A stretch of 64,000 nt of DNA, from NCBI GenBank assembly GCA_030762935.1, contig CM060895.1, positions 29,812,501 through 29,876,500 of the forward strand. The letters are read 5' to 3'. This stretch comes from Hymenopus coronatus (Eukaryota; Arthropoda; Insecta; Mantodea; Hymenopodidae). Under the pieces are notes generated by a model. It worked only from the letters and a program-made list of their open reading frames with translations, was not told where the DNA came from and did no database searches. Below are positions 40,337-55,100 of the stretch, piece after piece; position 1 is the first letter of the stretch; each line of letters opens with the position of its first letter. A program made the position numbers and the translations under genes.

Positions 40337-43118
40337 CAAAAAACAAAAATCATGTAGTTATATGTAATTAGCTATTACATTCACATTTTCTGCTTAAGAA
40401 ATATGCTCAAGTGAACCAGAAGTACATCTGACAATTTCTACATCATAGCTATACGCAATTCAATGATAATAACTAAAATATCCCAGTAGAAATAACACTA
40501 ACTTTTATATTTTCAAACGTTTCTCATACAAAGGTACAAATATCACATTTTAAGATAGAGAACACAACCCATACCAATAACAACAAAATTTCTAATTTTC
40601 TAAATTAAAATCCAGAAACTATTTATTCATGTTTGTTTTGAAAGCTCATAAATTTAGTTATATACTTTTGGCTAGCTTCTTTTATTTTTGCAACATTATT
40701 AATCATTTTCAAACACGTAAAACTTCCTCAAATATATTCTAATGCACCAAAAATGTTTCAGTTTAGAAATGAAAAATGTAATGCTTAAAAATGTAAAAAA
40801 GCACACTCTTTCAATTTCAATATAAACATTAGAAATGTCCTGATATATGGTGGACTTTGAGACAGTGATGTGTAAAAAAGTAAGTGATGTAGTGTTACAA
40901 AATCGACTCAACTAAATTTTAATTAGAAATGTATCAACAAAGTATTTTCGTAGAATAAAAAATGCAAAGAGCAAGTGCTTTTCTCCAAAAGTGTTTTTGG
41001 CTCTATAAACCCTAAATTTGAATCCTAATAAAAGCTTTATAAAAGATCAATAACAAGGAAATGATTCTGTAGTTTGTTCACACACATTCTGTTTAATATG
41101 AGCTGCATAGCCAAAATAACAAACCTCGAAACAAGAAACGTAGTTTACTTTAGTTACTTTCACTCAATAATGAACGGAATAATACTATGGGGAATCTCGA
41201 CAGGATGGGAAACAATCTTTAAAAGTCAAAAGAAAATAATCTGTATAATGACACAAACAGGAGCAAAAGAATCTTGCGGAAATCTGTTCAAAAAATTGAA
41301 AATTCTAACACTACCATCCCAATTCCTATATGAAATAAATAAATACATACATGCAAACTTTGATACCATGTATAACTCGCAAACACAGCATAACCATGGA
41401 ACAAGAACTAAAAATAAATTAAAACTACCCATACATAGATTAGCACTATACGAAAAAAGTCCACTGTATGCCGGAATAAAAGCTTATAACAAACTACCAA
41501 CTAAAATCAGCGAAATAAAAAACAGGAATTGTTTTAACAAAGCATTGAAAAACCTATTAATTGACAAAGTGTACTACTCAGTCGCTGAATATATGAATGA
41601 CAAACCTTTTTAACTTGTTCGTTCTGTAAGTTACATACTACACTATTGTTCCCAGGTTAGTACCATTACAGTTAAACACTGTTTGTATATATACTGTACA
41701 TTGTCAATTTATATTTATTGTAACTTAACTGTTAATTGTTCTTTCATACTTGGTGAGTCACCTGTTTATGGAGTCTTTACTCATTTATTGTAAGCGTATG
41801 CAACAATAAAGCATCTTATCTTAACTCTATTTTAAGATTCTTTTCTTCACTTTTGATTTACTCTGATGCAGAGTCACTTTCTGAACAGCTAGTTTCCTAT
41901 GTTTGACATAGAAAAACCTCATCGTGAATGGTTCCATTACAGCACTCAGGCATCATGCAGTTTTAAGTATATGTTACTCTTATGCTTATGTTTAATTTTC
42001 ATTATGAATGGGGCCTAACTGTTATATTTTAATGCAATTTGCTCCCTATAAGCAGAATGCTATTCTTAGAACTGATTATAAAAAATACTTGAATGATCTT
42101 CCTTAGTATAAAGTTGAAGAAGTGATTTTGGAAGTACACAACTAGACCTAGGCAATGGTTATTTTACAAAACAGTTCTGAGAATAGAAGTGCTCCAGAAT
42201 AATGTTTATATAATTTTTTCCTAGACCTAAAAAGCTTTTTATTTCATGTAATTTTTTAATGAAACCTAATTTTGTGCCACCATTTCTCCTACAGGTTTAT
42301 TTAAATATCTGAACAACTAGTTTGTACCAATATAGAAAATGGTTTTATTTTTCAAATTTAGGTTAATTAAACTTACCTAAGCTGCTGTATGCCATAGTTT
42401 TTGCCAGTTTATCATTGGTTTGTGCAGCAACAGAAAGGTGTTGCTCTTGGTAGCGTACAGCTTCCTCAAAATTCCCCAAGGATTCATGCACAGTGCCCAA
42501 GTTACCACATGCCCTGCCCTGTAGCACTGCTAAGCCCAGTTCTTCTGCAGTATCTAGGTCAGCCTGATGATATCGTAGTGCTGTGGCGTATTCACCCATT
42601 TGTTGATAAACTGCTCCTAAACCACATGCTGCATCTGCCTCTGCTACTTTGTCTTTCAGCTCCCTAAAATTTCCATCCATTCTTAGTAAGTACAAACAAA
42701 GCATATTCATAAAACTTCAATTTATAATTTATTTTTGGAGATATACAAATCTCATTAATATTCTAATATCATATATAAGGGATTAATACCATGCTAAATG
42801 AAAATTATTTTTCTAATTTGTACATCATGTTAGAATTTTAAAAGCTATTTCACATTTATTAATATTTTAATGGAAAGAATTTTGTACACTGTCAAAATTT
42901 TCATTTTTCTGCTCTATAAGAGAAATAAATGAAGTTAAACCCGGATAACAATTATTATTTTAATTTGATTAAATATTATGGAATAATTATTTTTACAGGA
43001 TTTATATGATCTATGTCTTAAATTATGAATTTCAATTCAATTTATAGCTCAAAATATTATAATATTCACATCCATTATTTTAATTCATTTACTTTTATTT
43101 TATTCTGCCTGTATTTAA

Positions 43119-43156
<38 letters not shown>

Positions 43157-46100
43157 TTGCTGGTGTATTAAGAAAGGAGTAGAAGTCCAAAAATTGCATT
43201 TACATAAGTTGTGTAATATACTCAGAATCAAGCCAAAAAAAGACCAATCTTGCTTGTAGACAGCTTTCAATTATTATCATAGTGATACTTAACCAAACCT
43301 TGACCACAATAAAGATTCTGAAATATGAAACAGTTATTTGTGAAACTTGTCTGAACTTTCTTACTGAAAAATTACATTTTTGGACTTATATCCTTTTCCC
43401 CCAACACCGGAAAAATATCATACCCACAAGTAATGTAAATTATGAAGCTACTTAGAGAGAAGCCATAACTAATTAATAAAAGGGTTACATTTACACACTG
43501 TACACTAAATAAGTGGAGCGTGTGTAAATTTAACCCTTTTATTAATCATACCCACAGTTTCAAACTGTGTCAAAATGAACATGTTAGTTAAGTTAGGTCC
43601 CAGTGTATTTAAATGTATCAAGTATTCATCCATTCATTGCAAGTTAAAACTCTGAAAACACTTATTCAGGAGACCCAATAGAAACAATGTGAACATTTAG
43701 ATTTGCAGTGATTGAATTACCTCTTAGCAAAACATAGTTTGCTAAAAATTTGTCTGGGTTTAAAACAGTGTCAGCTGATAAAAGCTCTGATAATGTTAAC
43801 GAAAAAAAATCTCCTAATGTTAAACCTTAGTATTAGTGATACAGAAGAGCTTAAAAAGCAATCCTGATTTTGAAACCACCTATACAATCAGCATTGAATA
43901 ACAATTAGATTTATTTGAGTTGGAATTACAATAGCAAAATAAGCTTTACTGAGAATTTTTCAGGAGTTGTCTGATGAGGTTTTATAAGGGGTTGGTTTTA
44001 AAGTTATTTGTACTTGTATTATGAATTTCTTGAGCATACTGTGTGAAGGTAATTTAAAATTCAGTATGTTGTTTAGGTTTTTTAGAATGTGAATTTTCTC
44101 CCACACATCTAATTCTGTCATGTATATATTGCAGATTTTAGGAGTGATAATACTTTATGTTTTTCAGTGTGGTTGATCAGAAGTGTATTTTTTTTTTTTA
44201 TTTTATTTATCCTTTTATAACAATTTACATTGTTATTCGGACATGTCAATGGTACAAACATTCCACTAATTTTATACATGTGTACAGTAGTACTGTAGCT
44301 AGATGATAAGACAATAAACAATTTTCAATTAGACATCCGTAAGTTATTAAGAGCTAGTAATTCACATTATATTTTGAATACACACTATAACACAAAATTT
44401 TTGTACAATATGATACATATTCATCTATTAAATAAAATTTATGCAGTAGTAGGAACAATTTTAAACATTTTTTAAAATGGTAGATTTTAGTAATTACTTT
44501 GATATTCTGAGGCCATATGTTAAATACTCTAATACCCATATTCTTTACATTATTTATGTATAGTTATGTTGGTTCTACAGAACTGAATATGCAGTGCATT
44601 CTATTATTAAGTGCTATATTGATGGAGGCTTTGATTTATTTCAAGCTGATTGTACATTTTTTTAATATAATTTAATGTCTCCAATATAAATATGCAAGTA
44701 AGAGGCAATATTTTTTGTTCTTTGAAACTCTACATGAATGGATTTTAAAAAAAACCAAAACAACATACTGAATTTTGATTTACTTCCACACAGTGCCCTT
44801 TGGAAATTCACAGCACAAATACCATCACATCAAATACCAACTCCTTCTGAACACTGAGAAAGCTACTGAATCAGTTGAAAATGTTAATGATTGAGTGAAC
44901 AAACCTTAAAACCTGTTGAGGTAAAACTTACCCTGCAAAGCTAGTTCATAATAACCTAAGAAAAACATCCAAAATGAAAACAAGAATGGGAAGCAATGCA
45001 GCACACAAGTTTTGGTTTGTAATAGTCCAATAACAAGAACGGTAATGCATATTGATGATTATATCAAATACTAATGGAAAGTAAATTTTGTGCATTGGGA
45101 TTTCATTTCTTTTTAACTGACCAATAATACTTTTTCATGTGTTTCAAAGTCAAGCAACATAATGCAAGTTAGCCAATGTCAAAAGCCAAAAGGGTAAACA
45201 TTATCTAAATTCAGATGCATTACTATATCTAATTATTCTTGTTATATCAAGCTTTCATTCCTTTATAATGACATATATTAAAATTACTTGTTGTTCTTTG
45301 TTAATGTCTACCAGTTTTTACTATTCTTTGCAATCTTTGCCATTGTTTTTGCCAATGATCATTTTTAATTGCATATAAAAAACTAATGGATGAGGCATTA
45401 GCTAAATGAACCAATGCTCAATGCATCTGTAAGGTCAAGATTAGGTTAAGATGCACATATGCTAGAATTTCACATTCTGAAAATGTGTTTTCAGCATGTA
45501 ACAATGGTGAACTCTGGTGGCTGTTTTATATCACTAAACACAAAATAATTTTCAAAGTGAAGAGTCTAATTTTCACAATATATATTTAATACCCCATGCT
45601 CAGGAATTAATTGAGAATGAGAAATTTAAAATTTGGCCATTTCTACTTTCCCATACTTGGAGCCTGGGAAAGCTTCCCATAATTGTGAATGGTCCATTTA
45701 AAATACATGTATTTAAATTTTGTCATTCTTGTTCTGATTACTGTGCTCATTTGTGAACTAGCCTTTAGATACAATTTCAACTCAACTTAGAAATACATTT
45801 TTTTTTTATAGTGTTTAATACTTGTTTTTACTATATATGGCACTGCAGCAATGACACTGATGAAGATGGAGCACCAATGGAATACGATGGTGGAGGAAAT
45901 CAGAGAATTCAGAGAAAACCCACCCCCGTACCACTTTATCTACTACAAATCCCACATGCACTTGTAACTGGTCAAAGCACTCGGCTATGGTGTGGTCACA
46001 TATACGTGAGTATACAAATTACATTTAACACCAATTTATTTTGAGTTTGACCAAGAGTTTTATTTTGAAGCAAAACTCCTGTAGGCAGCTGCCTGAATGA

Positions 46101-49100
46101 ATTTGAGATAAAATGGAAAGATGGAGATAAAGAAAGAGTTTTTAATGCCAAGATTAAATTCTAAGCATAATATTTCTAATGCACACAGTAAGCTATAAAA
46201 ATCCAGCATATCCTTACCTTGCAATAGCCAACTGATGCTCAAGACATGAAATAGCTTGTTCAAAGTTTCCAAGCGTACTATGTATGTGACCAAGTTCACC
46301 ATAAGCAGAAGCTTTGGCCTCAGGATTGTTTAGTTCATGGGCAACTACCAGTCTTTTCTCAAAACAAACAAGAGCCTGTTGTAGATTTCCCAAGCACTGG
46401 TGGGAGTGGCCCAAACCACGATATGCTCTTTCTTGGTCCCTGGCACTTTTCAGTTTTAAACCAATTGCAAGATGTTGTTCATGGCACTTTACTGCTTCTT
46501 CAAAGTCTCCTAATGCATCATAGCAATCTCCAAGATTACCAAAAGCACGTCCCTGAAGCAATATACAAATTTAAGTTATGCATGTGGCTGCTTCAAATAC
46601 CTCCGCCGAACAACTGAACAACTGAAATTAGTTTTGGTTGATTTTTGTAACACTACATCACTTACTTTTATTAATTGGAAGACAAGTGATGTAGTGTTAC
46701 AAAATTAATTTCAATTGATTAGAACACATCACTGTTCACAAAATCCACCACATATTGCAACCTCTGCTGAAGTTATTAAAGATAATAAATTAGTTTTATA
46801 TTTAGTCTTTCAGGATCTACGTAACAACTAATGCTCACAAAATTCTAACATGCAATTACCATTATGATAATCTGTAGACAAATTATTTATGTAATATTAT
46901 TGTGCAGTATTAGTACGTAAAAGTAATAGTTTATTAACAAGGGTAGGTTTTATATACATTTGCCCTGCTACAGGAAGAAGGTTTGTAAAGTTCCTATAAA
47001 AATTTGAGCAATGATAGCAAGCAAGCTTTACTGACCAGAATATTAATACTTGTAGCTACAAATATTTAATACATTTGATTCCTTTCATTTTTCTTTCAAA
47101 AACTGTTAGAACTATTTTTGCTGAAATGTACCTTATCAAGCATTGCTGTTGATGTTGATAGCTGTTCTAATGTTGCCAACTGTTGCTCAAAATAACCTAT
47201 GGCATCCTCATAGTGGCCCATGTTCAAACGTGCTATACCCAAATTACCAAAGGCCTGCGCTTCAACAGCACTATCTTTGAGCTCCTTTGCCCTCTCTAGC
47301 TGCTCTTGATAGCATTTCATTGCATTTGTGTAGTTTCCAAGAGACATATGGACTGCACCTAGGTGACCATGTGCTCGGCACTCACCCTTCAGATCACTCA
47401 TTTCCTGTCGCAAAGTTAATTCCTGAAAACAAATATTATACAGAAAAATGAATAATGATATTAATGTGATAACTAAGAATTACAGCAGGTAACTTGTTTA
47501 CCTCCAGCATTATTTAAAATAAAATTGGACCTTTGCAAACTGGAAGAGAAAACAGAGTATTATGGGTGCACCAGTTAATAACAAAAACAATTTATGTTTT
47601 ACAAGCTGCACATAACTAAACAGCTTTAACTCAAAATTATGATGATTAAGAATTTATGTGTAGAAATTAAGTGAAGAAATGACCGATGGGATATAAATAA
47701 ATGTTCAAAAATCAAAAGAATATGATTATGGAAGGGAGAAAAGAAAAGATTTAGTATTTGAAGCTAAAGGAGTGATATTAACTCTTATTTCACTTTATCC
47801 TGAGTTGTACGAGCATGTAAGAGCTGGTATGCCTCAAGCACATTATGTATTTCATAAACTAAAAGCAGTTAAGATCAAGATTTGATTCAGTTATGTGTAA
47901 AATCTGAGCCATATTATTATGATATTATCTTGTTATTTACCAAAATGGATATATAAGCAAGAGAAGCTTACCTGAGTGTGATATCCCAGAGCCTTATCAT
48001 AACACCGAAGTAACCTATGGCCAAGACCAAGGGCTCCATAAGCTGCAGCTTCAAGTGAACGATCTCTTCCTTGACGAGCAAAAGATAATTGCCTTTGGTA
48101 CATTTTGACTGCTTCTTCTACATCTCCCATTTTAATGAGCACATCTCCAATATTTCCCAATGCTCGGAACTTGCCTGGCAGATGCTTCATCATATGTGCT
48201 ATTGCTAGGAGTGGAAAAACAATAGTGATGCTGAATCAACTTAAAAATAAGGAATCCATTTTTGATACAGTTTGCAAGTGCAAATTTCTTTCATTACAAT
48301 ATACAGGATGAATTTAAATAAGCGTGAAATGCTTTCTGGAATTACTCAAGAAACCTAAGATTGTGTTATTATAATAAATGTCATTTCTGCCATCATTTTG
48401 TTTCTGGACTATCAGGGATTAAAGTTATTGAAATCCAGCATGAATTTAGATAAATTTCTCCAAAGAGAGAATCTTTCATTTAATTTTGTCTGTTGAGCTG
48501 CTATACCATGGTGTTGCATTAAAATAGAAGTGAACCCATAACCATATTTTTTGCAATCAGTATTTTCGGTGGCATAACTAGAGTCAGTAAAGGTTAGTCT
48601 GAGTGTCTATTGATCTTTCAAGTTGCACAATAATGCCTGGTGCAGGAAGTGGAGCTGGAAGAACAGAGGAAAAGAATTTTCTGGAATGTTTAGTCATTTT
48701 TTTGACAATCTTAATAACAGTATCAATGGTCACAAAAATAGTCATCTACCACATATGTATATGTTTAACTATTCATTATCTATTATTCTCTCTGTTTTGA
48801 AAGCTAATATATTTTCTCCTCCATAATTGAATGATCTATTTTGATACTGAAATGTTGAAACCTGTGCTATAAAACATATGGCTATGCTGCTAAAATATTT
48901 AAAAATTTTAAGGAAAAGTTGATGAAACCTGCTGCCTTTGGGACTCCTGTCAACCCTGATTTTATTATATTTCACATATTTCCAGCATGTCACTTATTCT
49001 TAAAAGAGCTTGCTTACTGCTCTAATATCAGTGTAAATCAAATAGTTTTTATGAAAAATGCAACAACTTCGGATCATTTAAGTATAACACACTTATTAAT

Positions 49101-52100
49101 CAAATAAGGTTGATTCTATTGAAACTACATGCTTTTGAACCATAAAAGCAATCATATGTCTGCTCATGCATTAATATATTTATGACAATTAAGTACGTAG
49201 AGTTCTGCAAAACTTCAACTACTATACTAAAAATTATTGCTTCTCTCTCCTGCATTTTGTACTTGCAACAAAATGTGTAATAAAACTATATCCGAAAATT
49301 TTTGTCTTAATTAACTTGAAAGAAATGGAAAAATAAACTTTTCAGATTGGTTTGTAGAAACTATATAAAAATAAACAATATGACAATCACATGTTTGATT
49401 GTGTATTAAGACAGCATTTAGGTACATGACATTAAGAATGTAGAGCACCACAGAATTACAATTATTAAAAGTGTTTAATGTCTTGGCATGTAAAAGATAG
49501 ATGGGTGAGAGACGAGTATCCTTTGTTTCAAAAGTCTCCTTTAGTATTTGATGAGTATTCTCTGAAAATTATTTTGTGTTATTTAATTCACTCTACTTAT
49601 CACAACAAACTTAACTTTCATATTTTTAATTTGCTGCAAACAATTTTTGTCCTGAGCCACTGAAAAGAACTGTTGTGTGCATAATCAATTTAACGACTTT
49701 GGAATTTTAGGTAAAGTTACATTGCTAAGGATGAAGCAGTGGGGACTCATCCTAAAAACTATAGATCAAACCACAGCATCTTTCGAAGTTCTAAAAGCCC
49801 CAAGAGGAAGAGGATTTTATAGAAATGAAATTGTTGTAAACATTCATAGAAATTTAAGAAAGTCCAATTAAAAAAAACATGCAAAAATCTTGGTCCTGTT
49901 TGTTAGTGCTCAGAATTCGAAGAAACCTTCCAAATGCAAGCTACATACTATAGCTTGAGCTATCTCATAGAATATTATAAGTGGAGTGTACACCTAGAAT
50001 AAAAAGTATGCTCTATGTGTGTACATGTAAATTAAAATTTTGATAGTCTACATTCATGACTTTCTCTAGCCACTGTCTATATTAGGACAGGTACTATAAA
50101 CTATTCTTACAAACACTGCTTTATGTATCTACTTCAAGTTAATCAAGGTAAATGCTTATGAAATAATATTATACATTTTATAGGTACATTGGAAATACAG
50201 GAGACTGAAGTGACAGTCAAATACTTAAAAGCAGGTCACTATATCATACTGATTCTATGACCTGCAAGAAACAACTGAATGCTCACAGTAATCAAATAAT
50301 AACTATTGAAAAAAATCAAACCAAAGACAATAGATATTCTAGTAATGGTTCATGCCACTAAAAATAATTTGAAATAAATTGTGTTTTAAAGTGTATTTTT
50401 TCTACTAATATAAATGATTTGGAAGTTATAGAAAATAATACAAAATTCTTTCTGCAAGAGAACTTTACAGGCTATTCCCAGAAAGTTCAAGATATACATT
50501 TTTTCTGTGCACACACCTAATTTTTTTCTAAAAGTATCTTTTATGATTTAGGGTAACTCAAAAGATGTATTTGCTCTATGAAATCTTGGTACTGAATCTT
50601 TGCTCAAAATGCCACACTTCCTCTATCTAGGTGTATGGTAACAAAAATGTTTTTTTTTATGATCAAGTGCATACATAGGTTCTGTAACAATTCAGTGATA
50701 TCATCATCATTGAATTTAAAATTGTTACCATTTGAAGTACCTTAGTACACATGAAGTTTTATGAATTCTTGAACATAAATGTAAACAAGTATGTTATGAG
50801 GCAGAATTACTCACATCATTCAAAATAATATGCCAAATTCAAACAGAATTTATAGATATCTGGAAATGCTAATCAGCATTACTTACCAAGAAAATATTTT
50901 TGACATTCTAAAGCTGTCTCAAGGTTTCCAAGTGCGAGATGAGCTAATCCCAGATTGCAATACGCACGCCCCATGTTCATCTTATCTTGTAGATCTTTAG
51001 CAAGAGCCAAATCCTGGTCATAATACCTTACCGCCTCACGAAAGTTACCCAAGCAGTAATGCGCATAACCAAGAAAATGGCATGCTTTCGATTCACCTTC
51101 TATATCATGAAGCTCCTAAAACAAAATATCCATAAAAATTCATATTTCTCATGCATTTACACTTTCAACTGTCAAAATTCTTTCACAGAGCTGTTAAAAT
51201 ATTTCAGGCACACAATTATGAATAAACTTAAAGATTGGTCTGTGGAACCTTTTGTACGACATGTCGCTCCTCTCCATAGTATGCACAATGTCTCAGATCA
51301 ATGTGACCTTTCACTTTCCCATTTCTGAGTGTTTGTTGGGATATTATAGTTTTTAAAAAGAAAAAGCAGTTTGTCACTCCTACCAGGAGTACCGTGTTGT
51401 ATGCTATTTAGAATATTTTAATTTTCTTTCTTTCATTCTTTTCATTCATTATCGTTACCATCACCACCACCCTCCTCCTCCTACACAGTTTAAACCATTT
51501 CTATCTATTCTGACTCGAAATTACAGTTGCTGAATACACAATTTTAATGGTCTTCTTTGAGATCTTCTACTTGCAGCTTTGTATTTCAACATTTTTGAAA
51601 GTAATCTATATTTGTATACATACAAAATATTATACTGGGTCTTCAGATTCATTGGCCTTTAGTATCAGTAGGTTTAAATGCATAACATTATTATTAGTTC
51701 AGCGAGCCTCTTGTCTCAAAGGGGAGGTGCAGAATTGAACCTTGGATTGCATGCATTGCTGACTCTGTAAACAAGTTGATGCACTGGGGGCACAAAACTG
51801 TTTTTACCTAGACATATGGGCATTATTTTCATGTAAGATGGAAGTGGCCACCGATTACAGAATTTGCATGGTTGAGTGCTACTTCTGAACTGAAAGAAGA
51901 TGTTACCAATTAGCTTAAATGCTGCAATTGTGAGTTCATAAGACATATATGAATGTTCCAAATATAATATTGGGTACGATACAAGTCCCATTTCAATAAG
52001 GTGACCTCAAAACTATTGAATCAAACTCCTCTGCCCATAATTCGCTAGACTTCTGCAAGAAATAATGATTGATAAACTTACTACCTGGACAAACAACTGG

Positions 52101-55100
52101 AAGCAAAGGCTGAATAAGCCTGAAGACCCTATATATAAACAATGTTTATGGGATTCTGGCTTGTTTCAAAAACTTTCTCCAACCCTCATCAACATTTTAT
52201 CTCAGCTGGTCCCCTTTGTAAATCTAACAACAAAAAAGTTTCCTGCTCTGACTTTTCTGCTGCATAGGTATAAAATTTCCCAAATCTTTGATTTGAAAAA
52301 TCATAACACTCACCTTTAAAGATATAATGCACAAACTAGGCAGGTATCAGTACTCTAGTTTATTTTAGCCAAGAGAAAAATATTGTTGCATTCTGACCTT
52401 TAGTTTATTAGTTGCTGTGTGATGAGCATAGCAACAGCAAATATCAGACTTTTACTAAAAAATGAAACTTGGGCCCATGGAAATCTAAAGGTCTCTAAAA
52501 CTGACGTAATCTGATAGAGAAAAATATTCTGTGTAGGTTAATGAGTTCTAAGCTGAAAATTATAAAAACTTAAAATTTGCAGCATGTTATTAACTTGTTA
52601 ACAGTGCAAGAGTAGAAAAGCAGGAAACTAATGGCAACATGTATGTATTAAATAGAGACAGAGTTATTCCCTCTAACTCCATACTATACTTTAAGGTTGA
52701 GCCAAGCACCATGTCAGCATGCCTGTACATCATTAATGCCTCAAATGACTCGTAAATTTCTTTGTACCTGTGAGAGCATGAGATAATTTTCATAGAATGG
52801 AACAGCCTGTGCAAATTCTCCTCTTGAAGAAAGGCAATTTCCCAAATTAAGTAATGCACATGCTTCACCAGCAGTGTCTTTCAGTTCCCTTGCTGTGTTG
52901 AGATGTGCTCGATAATGTAATAGGGCCATTTCATGAGCACCAAGAGCTTGGTATGCAACAGCCAAATTACCATGTGTTGAAGCTTCCGAACTCCTATCAT
53001 TTACTTCTTTGGAAATAGTCAGCTCCTGTTTATGATATTTTATTGCCTGAAAAGAGAGAGTATTTAATTTTGTTTATTTTATCTATTTACACACAAAACA
53101 TGCATTTCAGTTGTCATTAAAAGCTAATACAGTTCAAGTCACACTTAAAAGCTCATACACATTGAATACGTACAATATCTAAAAGTTAATAAACTCATTT
53201 ACTCGCATTGGACATCTTCTATTTCTTTAATTCTTTTTTTAATGCTTCCCCTTCTAATATTTTAGTTTGGTAGATGGCTATATAATAATATCTTGACCAG
53301 TAAAGCTACTTATGTGCATTAATTTTTTTTTTTTTTTTTCCTATGTTGTGGTAGTTGAAGAAATTATAGCTATTCTCCTGAAAATTTTAACATTTCAAAA
53401 GAAATAGTTTTTAAGTCTCCAATTCTAAAAAAGAATTGTTAGAACAAAGAAAGAGAGAACTAACAACAAAAAGCCAAATAGTAACAAACTTCATACTTGA
53501 GTCAGACTACTTAGGGATGCCAAACTAAGATTTTTATTAAACAGTCATTTCTTGAGGTATTGACATGATGAATAAATGAACAGACAGAATGTCTTTCTTA
53601 AATTTTCTGTGAAGACCCTCTGAAGTTTCCTTCGTTCTCAATTAATTTTATAAAAAGCAGAAAGCGTAACATATTTTGGCTAATTGTGGTACACAAGTAG
53701 CTGTACTACTAAGTTATATAGCACTATATTTTTTTGTCTTTGCAACATTAAAAAACATTTGTCTACAGTGTGTATGTACCTGCTCATAATAACCCATTGC
53801 ACTGTAAGCATTTCCAATGTTTCCATACGCACGTCCCATTCCAGCACGGTCTTGAAGTTGACGTGCAATGCTGAGATGAGCTTGATGTAATTTAAGTGCA
53901 GCATCATGCTCACCCAATAGCTGATAAACTATACCCAGGTTTGAACATGCTCTTCCTTCCCCTACTTTATCTCTGGAAGCCAGTGCCATATCCAACTGTC
54001 GCTCGTGCCAACGCTTTGCCTGTGGAAAGTACAGATAGTACCAGTTAATAAGAAAAAGATAGGAAACTAGATATTACATAGTGTTATTCATATATTTTGC
54101 TGTTCTAGAGCGAGATACTTAGATTTCAATAATTTGCATAATTATTCTTCCTGCATTCTAGAGAAAATTTAACTATTGTAATTTTTAAATGCTGACTGCA
54201 TTTTTGCCTTACTTTGATTACAAAATATTACTCTCTCTGTCAACACAACACATTACTTTGCCAGAGGTTTCTCTACAGAAAATAATATTCTTTTTTATTA
54301 AGACTTCATTTCTTATTAAGAAAATAAAATCAAATGTGTTGACAATATAATCTTATTCAGCAAAAATGTACAGATAAACATATATTTCATAACAAAAGAT
54401 AAGGTATTATAGAAGGTAATTACAGTCACTTCACTTCTCATTTTATCAACACATAACAAATGCAACACTTTAAAAAAATTGGTTTTATATTCAGAATATT
54501 GAAGGACTTGAAAGACATATTTGATACTAGTGATACCCGCAGCTTTGCCTGCCCCCATATTAGCTGACATTGCAGTAGCACTTTGTGGTACTTAAAACCA
54601 CCTCAGTGAACTCCAATGCCTTTAAGTCTTTTCAAATTGTCTTCCTTTGATAACTTAAAACTTATGTTTGTTAGCTGAAAAAATTATATATGGAAGATTT
54701 AAATTCAAAGCGTGAAATAAAAAAGAAAAGGTTTAATTAAAATGCTGTGCTTTTAATTACTTTTTTCATTAGATGGGCAACCAAAATCTTATCTCTCATT
54801 AATGTATAAAAATCTGCATGTATGCACCAATCTTGACACAGATAACCTTTAACATAAGGTGAAAATTACTGTTTAGGTTAGAACTGGAACTCTGCTCCAT
54901 TACAGGATTAATTATTTAATTTTATAAAATGCTTGCAAGACACCTATTACTTTCTCAATTATTGTTTTAATAGCTTGAACATTGCCAATATAAGAAAAAG
55001 ATTTAGACTTTCAAGCCCTCACAAAATTTCAGCAAGTTCACCTATTATTCATTAATCTAATCTCTGACATTGATAATGGAGTAATGAAATGGTCCAATAA

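Noticed and set aside
41074..41613. A 179-codon intact ORF as a host gene
   Set aside because: Its residues match the C-terminus of CR1/Jockey-type LINE ORF2 proteins, and the sequence after it ends like a LINE 3' UTR.
43121..43154. A CRISPR-like or regularly spaced array at trinucleotide repeats
   Set aside because: Simple (ATC)n microsatellite; no spacers. No CRISPR-type array exists in the window.
45811..46044. A small ORF beginning MFNTCFYYIWHC
   Set aside because: It is a translation of the SINE family A copy read backwards, starting in its poly(T)/A tail.
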